This document shows positions 35,649 to 44,414 of a stretch of 57,830 nucleotides of DNA, one piece after another. Both the position numbers and the translations under genes were made by a program. The stretch comes from Caldilineaceae bacterium (GTDB lineage: Bacteria > Chloroflexota > Anaerolineae > Caldilineales > Caldilineaceae): the NCBI GenBank assembly GCA_026708085.1, contig JAPOVP010000029.1:1-57830 (forward strand). The letters are read 5' to 3'. Under the pieces are notes generated by a model. The model made no database searches and was not told the origin of the DNA. It worked only from the letters and a program-made list of their open reading frames with translations. The first letter of the stretch is position 1. The number at the start of each line of letters is the position of its first letter.

Positions 35649-37388
35649 CTACTGCGAATCCGCCTCCGGGTCCCAGAGCCACCAGTTGGCCATATCGACC
35701 ATCATCGGCACGATGTACACGCTAACATTGAGGTCGAGGTCTATTCCCTGAAGCCGCTTGCTCTTGAGAGCGATCCAGGACTCACCGATCAAATGCGGTA
35801 TGAAGACCTCCTCGTTGAGAATGCAGTCCAGTTCCTGGAAGTAGGGTGTCTGCGCTTCAAGTTCTGTCTCGGCGAATATATTTGCCCAGAGTTCCGCGGC
35901 TTTCTCGGCATTCGGGCTGTACTCATGCCAGTGGAAGTCCCGCTCTACGTCGAGAGGCCAGTAGCCCAAGTCGACCGTACCCACCATGTAGGGCTCAAGG
36001 ACATAGGGATTGGTCCCCGGCCCCCAGTTGGCGATGGCGAAGTCGAACTCCGTGCCGCGCGGCCCCCTGCCGTTGCGGTAGTCGGCCCAGGAGGCCGCGT
36101 CGATCAGATCGACGTTCGTCTTGAAGCCAAGCTGAGTGTAGGCCTCGTGCAGCATGACCGCATAGTCGACGCGCATCTTGTTGCCCGGATAGACGGTGAG
36201 TTCAAGCTGGTACTCGGACCGCTTGTCCGCAGTCATGCCGATCTCGTCAAGCAGCGCCTTCGCCTTTTCCAGGTCGTATTCGTATTCCTGTAGAGTGGGG
36301 CACTCGAACCGCGTGCCGTGGAACCAGCTGTGGCGCACCACGCCGAAACCGTGCATCACATTGTCCACGTAACCTTGGCGGTCCGCCGCATGCAGCATCG
36401 CCTGCTTGGCCTTCGGGTTCTGCCACAGTCCGTCGCCCGCATGCCAGTTCGGCGTCTGGATCCAGAAGCCCATCACGTTGTCCGCCACCAGCACGTCGAT
36501 GTTGGGATCGTCCATCAGCCGCACAGCCTCTTCAGCCGGCGCCTCCCAAACGATGTCGAGTTCGCCCTTCTGCAGCATGATGATGGCCGTCTCGACCGGC
36601 GCAAACTTCACAAAAACACGCTCGGGACCGGGCTTCCCGCCCCAGTAGTCGTCAAACCGCGCGTACTCGACGTACTGCCCGGGCACGTGCTCCACGAACT
36701 GGTAGGGACCGGTGCCGATCGGACCCGTGACCCAGTAGTCGCTCGTGCCCGCGACCAGTTCATCCCGGTCCAGCGTCTCAAGCACATGCTTGGGCATCAT
36801 CGGATGTTCGACATAGCCCAGGAATCCCGGGAAGAAGCTGGGGTCCCGGTCTGTCAGCACAAACTCGACCGTGTAATCGTCAACGATGCGAATACCGGTG
36901 ATCTCGTCCGCGCCCTCTTCACCCTGCTTGTAGGCGAAAAGCCCCTCGACCCGCTCGGCCTCGGCCTTCAGCGCCTCCGGCGGCAGGATGCCGGGATCAT
37001 ACTTCAGCTCGAAGGAGTACTTGACATCCTCGGCGGTGAAGTCCTCGCCGTCGTGGAACTTTACGCCCTCACGCAGATGCACCGTGTAGACGAGCCCGTC
37101 GTCGGACACGTCATACCCTGTGGCGAGTACGGGGATGAAGCCGCCTGTTGTGGTCCAGAACAGCTCCTCCCACATCCACGTCGTCACCTCGTCCCTCTTG
37201 ATGTGGTGGAACCAGTCCTTGCTGCCGTCCCAGGATGGCTGCCAGAAGTTGAGCGTGCCGCCGTACTGCCTCTCTGTAGGCGGTTCCTGCATCGCTGGGG
37301 CGTCCGTGGCCGTGTCCACAGGAGCGCAGGCGGTAAGAATCAAAGCCAGCGCAATAAGCAAATTCACTGCAAGCAATTGCCGTTTCAT
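35649..37388 (-). CDS. ABC transporter substrate-binding lipoprotein, family 5 (third importer)
   Basis: A 579-residue SBP with signal peptide and lipobox LILTAC (Cys21), then an Ala/Pro/Thr linker. Family features: YTVHLREGVKFHDGEDFTAEDV (in parts YTVHLREGVKFHDG, FTAEDVKYSFEL), YTVEFVLTDRDPSFFPG, AMLHAADRQGYVDNVMHG, WADYRNGRGPRG. AGGAG precedes the ATG at 37388, preferred to a start 57 bases upstream that would spoil the signal peptide. It is the last gene of an operon that reads flavoenzyme, dipeptidase, DppB, DppC, SBP, and it ends in a strong terminator. The enzymes suggest N-methylated or peptide-like substrates. Confidence 0.93.
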   Translation of the reverse strand: MKRQLLAVNLLIALALILTACAPVDTATDAPAMQEPPTERQYGGTLNFWQPSWDGSKDWFHHIKRDEVTTWMWEELFWTTTGGFIPVLATGYDVSDDGLVYTVHLREGVKFHDGEDFTAEDVKYSFELKYDPGILPPEALKAEAERVEGLFAYKQGEEGADEITGIRIVDDYTVEFVLTDRDPSFFPGFLGYVEHPMMPKHVLETLDRDELVAGTSDYWVTGPIGTGPYQFVEHVPGQYVEYARFDDYWGGKPGPERVFVKFAPVETAIIMLQKGELDIVWEAPAEEAVRLMDDPNIDVLVADNVMGFWIQTPNWHAGDGLWQNPKAKQAMLHAADRQGYVDNVMHGFGVVRHSWFHGTRFECPTLQEYEYDLEKAKALLDEIGMTADKRSEYQLELTVYPGNKMRVDYAVMLHEAYTQLGFKTNVDLIDAASWADYRNGRGPRGTEFDFAIANWGPGTNPYVLEPYMVGTVDLGYWPLDVERDFHWHEYSPNAEKAAELWANIFAETELEAQTPYFQELDCILNEEVFIPHLIGESWIALKSKRLQGIDLDLNVSVYIVPMMVDMANWWLWDPEADSQ

Positions 37389-37598
37389 CGTTTTCTCCTC
37401 CGGTCCTGTCAAGAGCCTGTGCGGCTCGACTGAATTGTCCGTCAATCTACGAGAAAGCTGCGGAAACGACCGGTGTTCTTCTTCGCACCTCCTTTCGGCT
37501 CAGCGACGCGATAGCAAAGCTTTGGGCAGTTCGCGGCCCAAAGCGAGGCAAGGTAGGTGTTCCTCTCTTCTCTCTCCTCTTCACTCTCTCCTCGCCCC

Positions 37599-38489
37599 TC
37601 AGCCTGTCTCCATCCCGCGCGGATCAAGTGCATCACGAAGTCCATCACCGATGAAGTTGATCGAAAGCACCGAGAGCATGATGGCGACACCGGGCGGCAC
37701 CCACAGCCATGGCACACGCTCGAGAATGTTCAGCGTCTGCGCCGAGCTCATCATGTTTCCCCAGCTGGGCGTAGGCGGCGGCACACCGAGGCCGAGAAAG
37801 GAAAGACCTGCCTCCAGCAGAATGGCGCCAGCCACACCGAAGGTGGCATGGACCACCAGCGGCGCCACCACACCGGGCAGCACATGCCGAAGGATGATCC
37901 GGTACGCCGGCAGGCCCAGCGAACGCGCCGCGGTCACGTAGTCCATCTCGCGCAACGAGAGGATCTGCCCGCGCACCAGGCGCGTCGGCTCCGGCCACCC
38001 CATGATGCCGATGGCAAGCATCGAGTTATACATGCTGGGACCCAGAATCGAGACCAGGAAAATGATAACGATCATGGTCGGGATCGTCATCACGACGTCC
38101 ACGGCGCGCATGATGATCCAGTCCAATTTGCTGCCGTAGTAGCCGGCGATCGCGCCCAGCAGGATGGCAATCGTCTCATAGATGCCGACCGCCACCAGCC
38201 CCACACTGAGGGAGACCCGCCCCGCAAAGATCAGGCGGGTAAAGACGTCGCGGCCAAAGGTATCGGTGCCCAGCCAGTGTGTCTCGGAAGGCGGTTTGCG
38301 GTAGAGACTTAACTCCTGCTTTGTCGGGGAGTGGGGCGCGATCGCGGGCGCGAAGACAGAAAGCAGCACCAGTATCAGAATCACTCCGAGACCGAGCATC
38401 GCCAGACGGTGCCGCGTGAATCGGCGCATGGCGCGCCTGGCAGGCGTATCGACAAAAAGCTGTTGCTCAGCCTGCAGTTCGTTGGACAT
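37599..38489 (-). CDS. ABC transporter permease, DppC/OppC type (third importer)
   Basis: A 296-residue permease with TM1 (LAMLGLGVILILVLLSVFAPAI), the motif LGTDTFGRDVFTRLIFAGRV, the coupling helix LREMDYVTAARSLGLPAYRIILRHV (first part LREMDYVTAARSLG) and the ending GDGLRDALDPRGMETG. The ATG giving MSNELQAEQ at 38489 avoids a 35-base overlap with the previous gene. Past its stop lies a pyrimidine-rich stretch containing 15 bases of the short repeat also seen at 389 and 53947. The gap to the SBP gene is 210 bases. Confidence 0.9.
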   Translation of the reverse strand: MSNELQAEQQLFVDTPARRAMRRFTRHRLAMLGLGVILILVLLSVFAPAIAPHSPTKQELSLYRKPPSETHWLGTDTFGRDVFTRLIFAGRVSLSVGLVAVGIYETIAILLGAIAGYYGSKLDWIIMRAVDVVMTIPTMIVIIFLVSILGPSMYNSMLAIGIMGWPEPTRLVRGQILSLREMDYVTAARSLGLPAYRIILRHVLPGVVAPLVVHATFGVAGAILLEAGLSFLGLGVPPPTPSWGNMMSSAQTLNILERVPWLWVPPGVAIMLSVLSINFIGDGLRDALDPRGMETG

Positions 38490-38529
38490 CGGCCCGGCCC
38501 TCAAAGGGCGCACGGTTATATGCGCAAAG

Positions 38530-39492
38530 TCAGTCGTAGCGGATCCTCGGATCGACCACAGCATACAGAATATCGGCTAGCAGGTTGCTGGCAAGAACGG
38601 TCGTGGACGCGATCAGGATGATCCCCATCAAAATAGGGTATTCCCGGTTCAAAGTGGCCTGCCAGCCCAGCATACCCAACCCCGGCCACTGGAAGATCGT
38701 CTCGATGATGATCGATCCCCCAAGCAGATGGCCCAGGCTCAACGACGCCACCGTTATCATCGGCAGAAGCGCATTGCGCAGCGCGTGGCGGACGACGACG
38801 ACCCGTTCCCGCAGACCCTTTGCGCGCGCCGTCGTCACAAACTCCAGGTGCATCGTCTCCAACATGCTGGAACGCGTATACCGCGCCCAGACACCCGCAA
38901 AGTAGGCGGCCAGGATGAACGAAGGCATGATGAGATGGTGAATCCGGTCCCAGAGAGAGAAGGGCGCGCCAATCGTCTGCAGACCCGATGTGGGGAATAT
39001 GTCCAGCTTCAGAGAAAAGACGTACATCGCGCCGAGAGCCAGGAAGAACGACGGGATCGAAAGCTGCGCAAAAGCCAGTACGGTGACGAGATAATCAATC
39101 CAGGAGTACTGTTTCAGGGCCATGACGATCCCCATCGGAACGCCAACCAACAGCGACACGATGAAGGCCGTCGCCATCAGCAGCAGCGTCGGCCCGATCC
39201 GCTGTTGCAGAAGCTCCATGACCGTGTAACCGCCGGTCAGAGGATAGCCCAGGTCGCCGCGTATCGCCCTGCTGAACCACGCGATATAGCGCTCATGCCA
39301 CGGATCGTTCAGACCCAGACTCTCCCTCGCCGCCTCGATCTCCTCAGCGGTCATCTCCAGCATGGCTCTCTCGCCCAACAACATCGCTAACGGATCGCCC
39401 GGCGCCAGCGCATAGAGCGCGTAAACGATCACGGTAATGCCGAAGAAGATCGGGATCGAGACCAGGACGCGCTGGACAATGTACTTGGTCAT
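38530..39492 (-). CDS. ABC transporter permease, DppB/OppB type (third importer)
   Basis: A 320-residue permease: TM1 VSIPIFFGITVIVYALYAL, then LAPGDPLAMLLGERA; LNDPWHERYIAWFSRAIRGDLG; coupling segment METMHLEFVTTARAKGL; family ending DILYAVVDPRIRYD. All six membrane segments can be traced. It follows the dipeptidase gene by 84 bases and precedes the DppC gene by 40. Three DppB-type permeases occur in the window; this one is not a close copy of the others. Confidence 0.92.
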   Translation of the reverse strand: MTKYIVQRVLVSIPIFFGITVIVYALYALAPGDPLAMLLGERAMLEMTAEEIEAARESLGLNDPWHERYIAWFSRAIRGDLGYPLTGGYTVMELLQQRIGPTLLLMATAFIVSLLVGVPMGIVMALKQYSWIDYLVTVLAFAQLSIPSFFLALGAMYVFSLKLDIFPTSGLQTIGAPFSLWDRIHHLIMPSFILAAYFAGVWARYTRSSMLETMHLEFVTTARAKGLRERVVVVRHALRNALLPMITVASLSLGHLLGGSIIIETIFQWPGLGMLGWQATLNREYPILMGIILIASTTVLASNLLADILYAVVDPRIRYD

Positions 39493-39576
39493 TGCTCACT
39501 CAGCCCCGGGGCCCGCACTGGTTCGCTTCATTCCCCAGGTCTCCGCAACGCCGAATCAGCAGGAAGCCTGCACACC

Positions 39577-40599
39577 TCAAACATCCCAGACCTCCCGGAA
39601 GAGCCGCAGCCAGTTTCCGCCCAGAATCTTCTCGACATCACCCGCACCGTAGCCGCGGTCGAGAAGAGCCCTAGCCAGATTCGGCATTTCATCCGGCGAC
39701 TGCAATCCCAGTGGGTAGCGGAGCCCTGCGCGCTGGCTTCTGGACGGGTCGACAAATTTGGCCGGAAACTTCGTGCCCTGCTGCGAGCCGATGTACCTGC
39801 CAAACGACTCCGGCTGGTCTTGCGTGAAGTCGGTGCCAAAGCCCACGTGGTCGATGCCGACTCTGGCCACCATGTCATCGATGGCGTCGATGTAATCCGC
39901 CAATGTGGAATCAGAACCGGTGCGCAGAAAAGCCGCGATCGCCGTGGCCCCGATCACACCGCCCCCTTCAGCGACGCGCTCCAACGCTTCATCGGTCTTG
40001 TTGCGCGGAACGTCGTAGTAGGACTTCGCATTGGCATGGGTGATCGCCACCGGCTTCTCCGAAGCCTCGATCGCCTCAATCGTCGAACGGATTCCCACGT
40101 GAGAAATGTCGATGAGGATGCCGAGGCGGTTCATATCCTCGATCGCGTCAACCCCAAAATGGCTCAGCCCGTCATCGCGGCGCTCGTAGCACCCGCTCCC
40201 CAGCAAATTGCGCTCGTGAAAGGTCACCTGGATGATCAGCACGCCCAGCGCGCGGAACAGGGCCAGCCGCTCGAGGTCATTCTCGATCGGCGTGGCGTTC
40301 TGAAAGCCCAGAATAACCCCGACCTTGTTCTCCCGCTTGGCCCGGAGAATATCCTCCACCGATTTGACCTGGAGGACCCTCTCCTGATAAGTCCTGAAAC
40401 GTCCCAGCCACGCGGCAATGTTGTCCAGTGTCTGCGTGTAATTCTCCAGGGTGGCGACCGTCGCATTGAAGGCGGTGACGCCGCCCGCGTGCAAACTCTC
40501 GAAGACAGCCGGGCTGTCCCAGTTACTCACGTTCAGGCCGTCGATGACCAGGGCTTCCTGATAGAGCCTTCGGGCGGTCTCCTCGGACGATGCGCTCAT
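39577..40599 (-). CDS. Membrane-dipeptidase (M19)-like protein missing one zinc site
   Basis: A 340-residue M19 renal-dipeptidase-family protein. Retained: DISHVG and ITHAN (two zinc His, about 167 and 188), GTDFTQ, and RNLLGSGCYE in the substrate region. Lost: the first metal motif, normally DxHxD, reads VIDGLNVS; the bridging Glu of the usual E-G motif is Gln (LGFQNATP). The protein can therefore hold at most one zinc in the usual way and may be a one-metal hydrolase, act on non-dipeptide substrates or be inactive. GGAG six bases before the ATG at 40599 fixes the start over an adjacent GTG. It lies between a sarcosine-oxidase-like gene and importer genes, consistent with processing an imported peptide-like or amide compound. 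Confidence 0.86.
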   Translation of the reverse strand: MSASSEETARRLYQEALVIDGLNVSNWDSPAVFESLHAGGVTAFNATVATLENYTQTLDNIAAWLGRFRTYQERVLQVKSVEDILRAKRENKVGVILGFQNATPIENDLERLALFRALGVLIIQVTFHERNLLGSGCYERRDDGLSHFGVDAIEDMNRLGILIDISHVGIRSTIEAIEASEKPVAITHANAKSYYDVPRNKTDEALERVAEGGGVIGATAIAAFLRTGSDSTLADYIDAIDDMVARVGIDHVGFGTDFTQDQPESFGRYIGSQQGTKFPAKFVDPSRSQRAGLRYPLGLQSPDEMPNLARALLDRGYGAGDVEKILGGNWLRLFREVWDV

Positions 40600-40687
40600 C
40601 ACGTGCTCCGTTTCGAATTAGGTTTTTTGAGCTCTTGGGATCAGTTGCCGTGCACTCAGTTTAGACGCGGCCTTAGGTCGCGAAGTA

Positions 40688-41812
40688 CTATGCCCGCGCT
40701 TTCTCGAAGCGGTCGAGCCTGAACCGTTCAACCGGATACTCGGTCGACCCGTCCGCGGCCAGATCGGCCAGGATCTTGCCCACGAGAGTCGAGAACTTGA
40801 ACCCGTGCCCCGAGAATCCTGCGGCGACCAGCACATTCGCATTGCCGGGATGCGCATCGATGATGAAATCCCGGTCGGGCGTCGAGGTATACATGCAGGT
40901 GGTGCCTTCGACGTAGGAGAAGCCGCTGTCCGGCATGATCGATGAAAGCCACGCCTGCAGTTCATCACGCTTGTCGAGGTCCAGTGTTCGATCGACCTCC
41001 GAGGCGGAAGTTTCGACGCCTAGCCCATCGTCGGCGGTCTTTACCCCCGGGCCGTAGTCGGGAAAGCCATAGAACTTGGTGTCCATATCACCAAAGACAG
41101 GCAGTTGGCCGGGTTTGTAACGGTCCCGGTCTTTGGGCCGGAAGTAGAACTCCTGCTGGCGCGTCACCTGCAATGGCAGCGCAAGATCTTCGAGGATCTG
41201 TGGGGCCCAGGGACCGGGCGAAATGATCAGTCTGTCACAGCCAATGGGGCCGGCGGACGTCTCGAGCAGGGGCGTCTCCTGGCTGATATCCACGCGGTGC
41301 ACGCGTACCCGCTCCTGGACGGTCGCGCCGGCGCGCTGCGCCTGTTCAAGATGCTCCAGAATACAGCGGCCGACATTCAGAAGGCCGGCCCGGGCGGTGA
41401 AGCAGGTAACGGCATCCTGTGGTAGCCGCAATGCGGGGTAGCGAGAAGTCACCTCCTGGGGAGTCATACATTCGATCGACCTGCCCAACGCTTCCATTAC
41501 GCCGACTCTCTGCGCGATCTTTTCGTTTCCAGAACGTGCAAAGTAGAGCAGTCCCGTGAAGTACATCAGCTTCTCAGCGGCACCGGCATCCAACTCTTGC
41601 CACAGCGGAATGGTCGCTTCGGCGAGCTTTATGTATTCGGGATGTTCATAAACGTCGCGGAAAATCCTGGAGAAGCCGTGTGAGCTGCCGAGGGCGTGAC
41701 CAAGCTGAAACTGTTCGATGCCGACCGCGGCAACGCCTCGGCGAGCGAGGTGATAGAGAGCTGCACTTCCCATAGCGCCCAGTCCAACGACTACGATTTT
41801 ATCGTTTTGCAT
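40688..41812 (-). CDS. FAD-dependent N-methyl amino acid oxidase, MSOX/SolA type
   Basis: A 374-residue flavoprotein of the monomeric sarcosine oxidase / N-methyltryptophan oxidase group. The FAD motif is VVVGLGAMGSAALYHLA. GSSHGFSRIFR is the typical flavin-loop segment. GTTCMYTSTPDRDFIID places Cys306 at the position that binds FAD covalently in MSOX. GFSGHGFKFS is the second flavin motif. Enzymes of this group oxidatively demethylate secondary amines, giving formaldehyde and hydrogen peroxide. The length fits. It is the first gene of the operon and is followed by the M19-like gene and an importer. It has a good promoter with an overlapping palindrome 77 bases upstream. The exact amine is unknown. 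Confidence 0.91.
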   Translation of the reverse strand: MQNDKIVVVGLGAMGSAALYHLARRGVAAVGIEQFQLGHALGSSHGFSRIFRDVYEHPEYIKLAEATIPLWQELDAGAAEKLMYFTGLLYFARSGNEKIAQRVGVMEALGRSIECMTPQEVTSRYPALRLPQDAVTCFTARAGLLNVGRCILEHLEQAQRAGATVQERVRVHRVDISQETPLLETSAGPIGCDRLIISPGPWAPQILEDLALPLQVTRQQEFYFRPKDRDRYKPGQLPVFGDMDTKFYGFPDYGPGVKTADDGLGVETSASEVDRTLDLDKRDELQAWLSSIMPDSGFSYVEGTTCMYTSTPDRDFIIDAHPGNANVLVAAGFSGHGFKFSTLVGKILADLAADGSTEYPVERFRLDRFEKARA

Positions 41813-41890
41813 GTTGCCTTGTGTTGAAAACTGTGTGGAAAAGGGTGGAATTTTGGATGATCGGAACGGGTTCGGCTAACAGAGATTTGG

Positions 41891-41924
41891 TCTGCATTAT
41901 ATGCAGAAGACGGCTCCGTTCCAA
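41891..41924 (-). promoter_or_regulatory. Promoter with palindromic operator over the -10 box
   Basis: On the - strand: TTGGAA (41919-41924) and a perfect TATAAT (41896-41901), 17 bases apart. The -10 lies inside a perfect 17-base palindrome TCTGCATATAATGCAGA (41891-41907). A repressor bound there would block the flavoenzyme/importer operon. The transcript would begin about 77 bases before the ATG at 41812. Confidence 0.75.
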
Positions 41925-41979
41925 GTGAAAAAAAATTGCTGTTTTCTAGGGCCTGTTGAGATTTCAACCTGCAGCCCCT

Positions 41980-42204
41980 ACCGTAGGGGCACCCCTTATG
42001 GGTGCCCTCGTGAGCACCTCCGACGTTGCACTCACCCCCGCCCTCGTGGCCGCCCCCTGTAGGGGCACCCCTTGTGGGTGCCCCGGTAATTGCCCCTCCT
42101 TCTGGCCCTTCGCGTGACTTCGCGGATCAAGGAAGGGTGTTCTCCGCGTCATACGCGGACAAAAAGGTGTTCTTCGCGACCCTTCGCGTGACTTCGCGGA
42201 TCGA
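41980..42204. repeat. Intergenic repeat block: two 8-9-bp-stem hairpins and a 23-bp direct repeat
   Basis: The 496-base gap 41813-42308 holds two GTAGGGGCACCCC..GGGTGCCC hairpins (41986-42007; 42062-42084, stem 9, loop 5). It also holds a perfect 23-bp direct repeat of the type CCCTTCGCGTGACTTCGCGG at 42106-42128 and 42180-42202. The words resemble those at 26557-26650. No gene is seen. The hairpins lie downstream of the BKACE gene and could end its transcript, but lack T-tracts. Confidence 0.7.
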
Positions 42205-42308
42205 TTGGTTTTGTTTCTCACAACCCCCAAAAGTCAACGGAGCCTGGTTGGGTTCTTGTCATCGCCTTGGCCGGCGCGGCCGCCTTTTGGATCGACTCTT
42301 TCCCCTTC

Positions 42309-43253
42309 CTACCTGTCGATGCCCAACATCCTGCGCGTCTCGTCAATCGTAGCGACACCCCGCCCCAAATCATTGGCAATGCGCGCAATCCGCTCCACCA
42401 TCTGCGCGTTGCTCTGCGCCAGCTCACCCCGCTGGTAATGGATACAGTCCTCCAGCCCGGTGCGCACGTGACCGCCCAGCAGCATCGCCATCACATTCAC
42501 CTGGATCTCTTCCAGGCCCAGCGCGCACGTCTGGAACAGCGAGTCTTCCGGCAGGTTGCGCACCATGTAGAGAAAGCTGTCCATGCTCGTGTTGATACCG
42601 CTCTGCTGCCCGAAAACCAGTTGCAGGAAGTAGGGTTTGTCCAGGGCGTCGCGCTGGATCAGATAGTCCAGAATATCGAGATGACCGGGGTGGTAGAGGA
42701 ACACCTGCGGCTTAATGCCCCGTTCCCGCAGACGGTGCGCCGTACGCTCCGAGTCGTCAAAAGTGGCGAGCGTGACCTTGCTGGGTCCGCTGCCGCCGCC
42801 GGTGTAGGCCGCGCCGCCGCGAAAGGTCATCGGCCCGGGGTTGAAGGCCATGATGTCCGGACCGGCTTCGATAGGCGCCGACTTATAGTGGTGTGCCGTT
42901 CCAACGAAATCGCTGCCTTCGGTCGTCAGATCAGCGATCCCCTGCGAGTTGTCCACCAGGATCTGCGGCGCCTTGGCGCGCATCATTTCGTTGATCTCGC
43001 GATAGCGGTCCGCCTCGTGCGATGCTTGGGTCGGGTCCTCTGCCTGGCGGGCGTGGATGTGAATGATGGTCGCGCCGGCTGCGAAGACCTCGGCCGCCGC
43101 ATCGGCCTGCTCCTCGGCCGTCACCGGCATCGCCGGATTCTCGCTCTTCTGATGCCCGCCCGTCACCACCGCACTGATAATCACCGGCGGCATCCCTTCG
43201 CTGATCCGCCTGACATACTCGCGTTGATTCGTGTAATCCCAGGTGATGTCCAT
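42309..43253 (-). CDS. Beta-keto acid cleavage enzyme (BKACE family)
   Basis: A 314-residue BKACE (formerly DUF849) protein. The zinc motif HIHAR (IIHIHARQAED) and the C-terminal GGHVRTGLED with the third ligand are both present, as in 3-keto-5-aminohexanoate cleavage enzyme. The family condenses a beta-keto acid with acetyl-CoA to give acetoacetate and a new acyl-CoA. Substrate specificity varies widely and cannot be read here. It is the last gene of a - strand run: carbohydrate-type ABC importer, SDR, MDR, MDR, BKACE, with an 11-base gap to the preceding MDR. The context suggests that the dehydrogenases make the beta-keto acid it cleaves. Confidence 0.92.
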   Translation of the reverse strand: MDITWDYTNQREYVRRISEGMPPVIISAVVTGGHQKSENPAMPVTAEEQADAAAEVFAAGATIIHIHARQAEDPTQASHEADRYREINEMMRAKAPQILVDNSQGIADLTTEGSDFVGTAHHYKSAPIEAGPDIMAFNPGPMTFRGGAAYTGGGSGPSKVTLATFDDSERTAHRLRERGIKPQVFLYHPGHLDILDYLIQRDALDKPYFLQLVFGQQSGINTSMDSFLYMVRNLPEDSLFQTCALGLEEIQVNVMAMLLGGHVRTGLEDCIHYQRGELAQSNAQMVERIARIANDLGRGVATIDETRRMLGIDR

Positions 43254-43264
43254 GTCAACGCTCC

Positions 43265-44353
43265 TCAGTTCGGTACGATCACGCCTTTGATAAAACCGTC
43301 CAATTCGATTTCGCCGCCGGCCGCAAGCACAGCTGTCTCTGCCTCGGCCAGCGAGAAATGATGTGTGACCATCTTCTCAATGGGATAGCGCCGCGATTCA
43401 ACGATCTTGATCGCGGCCTGCACGGCCGGCGTATCGTGCGTATTCACGCCCTGCACGCGCAGCTCCTTGATCGGGATCTTACTGGGTACGATGGAGACCT
43501 CCTGCTCTCCGGTGTTCGAACCAACGACCACTACACCCATCGGTCTCGCCAGTTCCAGAGCCAGGGGAAAGGAAGCCGTTGCGCCGGTCAGGTCCACGAC
43601 CATGTCAGCCAGTACGCCGTCGGTGAGCTCCAGAACGGCTTCGACCGGGTCTTCACGTTCGAGATTGACGATGTGCGTCGCCCCGAACTGCCTGGACAGT
43701 TCGAACCGGTGCTCATCCTGGCTCAGGCCAAGCGCGATGATCTTCGACGCGCCCGCCTCATTGGCCGCCAGGATCGCCGCCAGCCCCTGCCCGCCCGGCC
43801 CGATGACCACCACGTTGTCCCCGATCGCGGCCCCGCCCTTCGTGCGCACCCATCTCAGCCCGTTCCCGATGTTGGCGCACGTCATCGCCGCCGCCTCGGC
43901 CGGCACATCCTCCGCAATGCGGTGCACACGCGAATTGGGCGCCAGATACATATACTGGCTGTACGCGCCCCACAGATGAGGCGGCACGCTGGACGGCGTC
44001 GTCCCTCCATAGCCCTGATGTGCCTTGCAGAACCGGTACTCGCCCAGCAGGCACCAGCGGCAGTGCCCGCACCCGAATAGGTGCTCGACGATGACGCGAT
44101 CCCCGGCCTCGACGCCCCAGCGCGCCGCGGCCCGGCGCCCGATCTCCTCGATGTGCCCGACCAGCTCATGACCCATTATGAGCGGAAACCGGTGGGATTC
44201 TGTCCAGTTGTAGATACGGGGATCGCTGCCGCAGACGCCGCACATCTCGACTCGCAGCAGCCCGTCGTCTTCGCCGATGACCGGCCTGTCGAAAGCCCGG
44301 ATCTCCATCTCGCGCGTGGTGACGACAACCGCGGCGTTTACTTTGCTCGACAA
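43265..44353 (-). CDS. Zinc-dependent MDR dehydrogenase (sorbitol/threonine dehydrogenase type)
   Basis: A 362-residue medium-chain dehydrogenase. The catalytic zinc site is Cys in MCGVCGSDPRIYN and GHELVGHIEE. The structural zinc set is CGHCRWCLLGEYRFC. The Rossmann motif is VVVIGPGGQGLAAI. The start is a TTG at 44353 (MSSKVNAAV), chosen because GGAGGA lies 6 bases upstream; an earlier TTG has no ribosome site. It oxidises alcohols or polyols with NAD(P). It follows another MDR gene by 61 bases and precedes BKACE by 11, and probably oxidises the imported polyol or hydroxy acid towards a keto acid. Confidence 0.9.
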   Translation of the reverse strand: MSSKVNAAVVVTTREMEIRAFDRPVIGEDDGLLRVEMCGVCGSDPRIYNWTESHRFPLIMGHELVGHIEEIGRRAAARWGVEAGDRVIVEHLFGCGHCRWCLLGEYRFCKAHQGYGGTTPSSVPPHLWGAYSQYMYLAPNSRVHRIAEDVPAEAAAMTCANIGNGLRWVRTKGGAAIGDNVVVIGPGGQGLAAILAANEAGASKIIALGLSQDEHRFELSRQFGATHIVNLEREDPVEAVLELTDGVLADMVVDLTGATASFPLALELARPMGVVVVGSNTGEQEVSIVPSKIPIKELRVQGVNTHDTPAVQAAIKIVESRRYPIEKMVTHHFSLAEAETAVLAAGGEIELDGFIKGVIVPN

Positions 44354-44414
44354 GGCAAGTCCTCCATCGCCGGGAAAGAACAACTCGATTGGACGCGCTA
44401 GAACACAAGAGAAA

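Noticed and set aside
41980..42204. Repeat block considered as a CRISPR or transposon end
   Set aside because: There are only two copies of each word, no regular spacing, and no cas or transposase gene nearby.
42267..43361. Long + strand frame opposite the BKACE gene
   Set aside because: It has no family motifs and spans two - strand genes. The BKACE motifs on the - strand are unambiguous.
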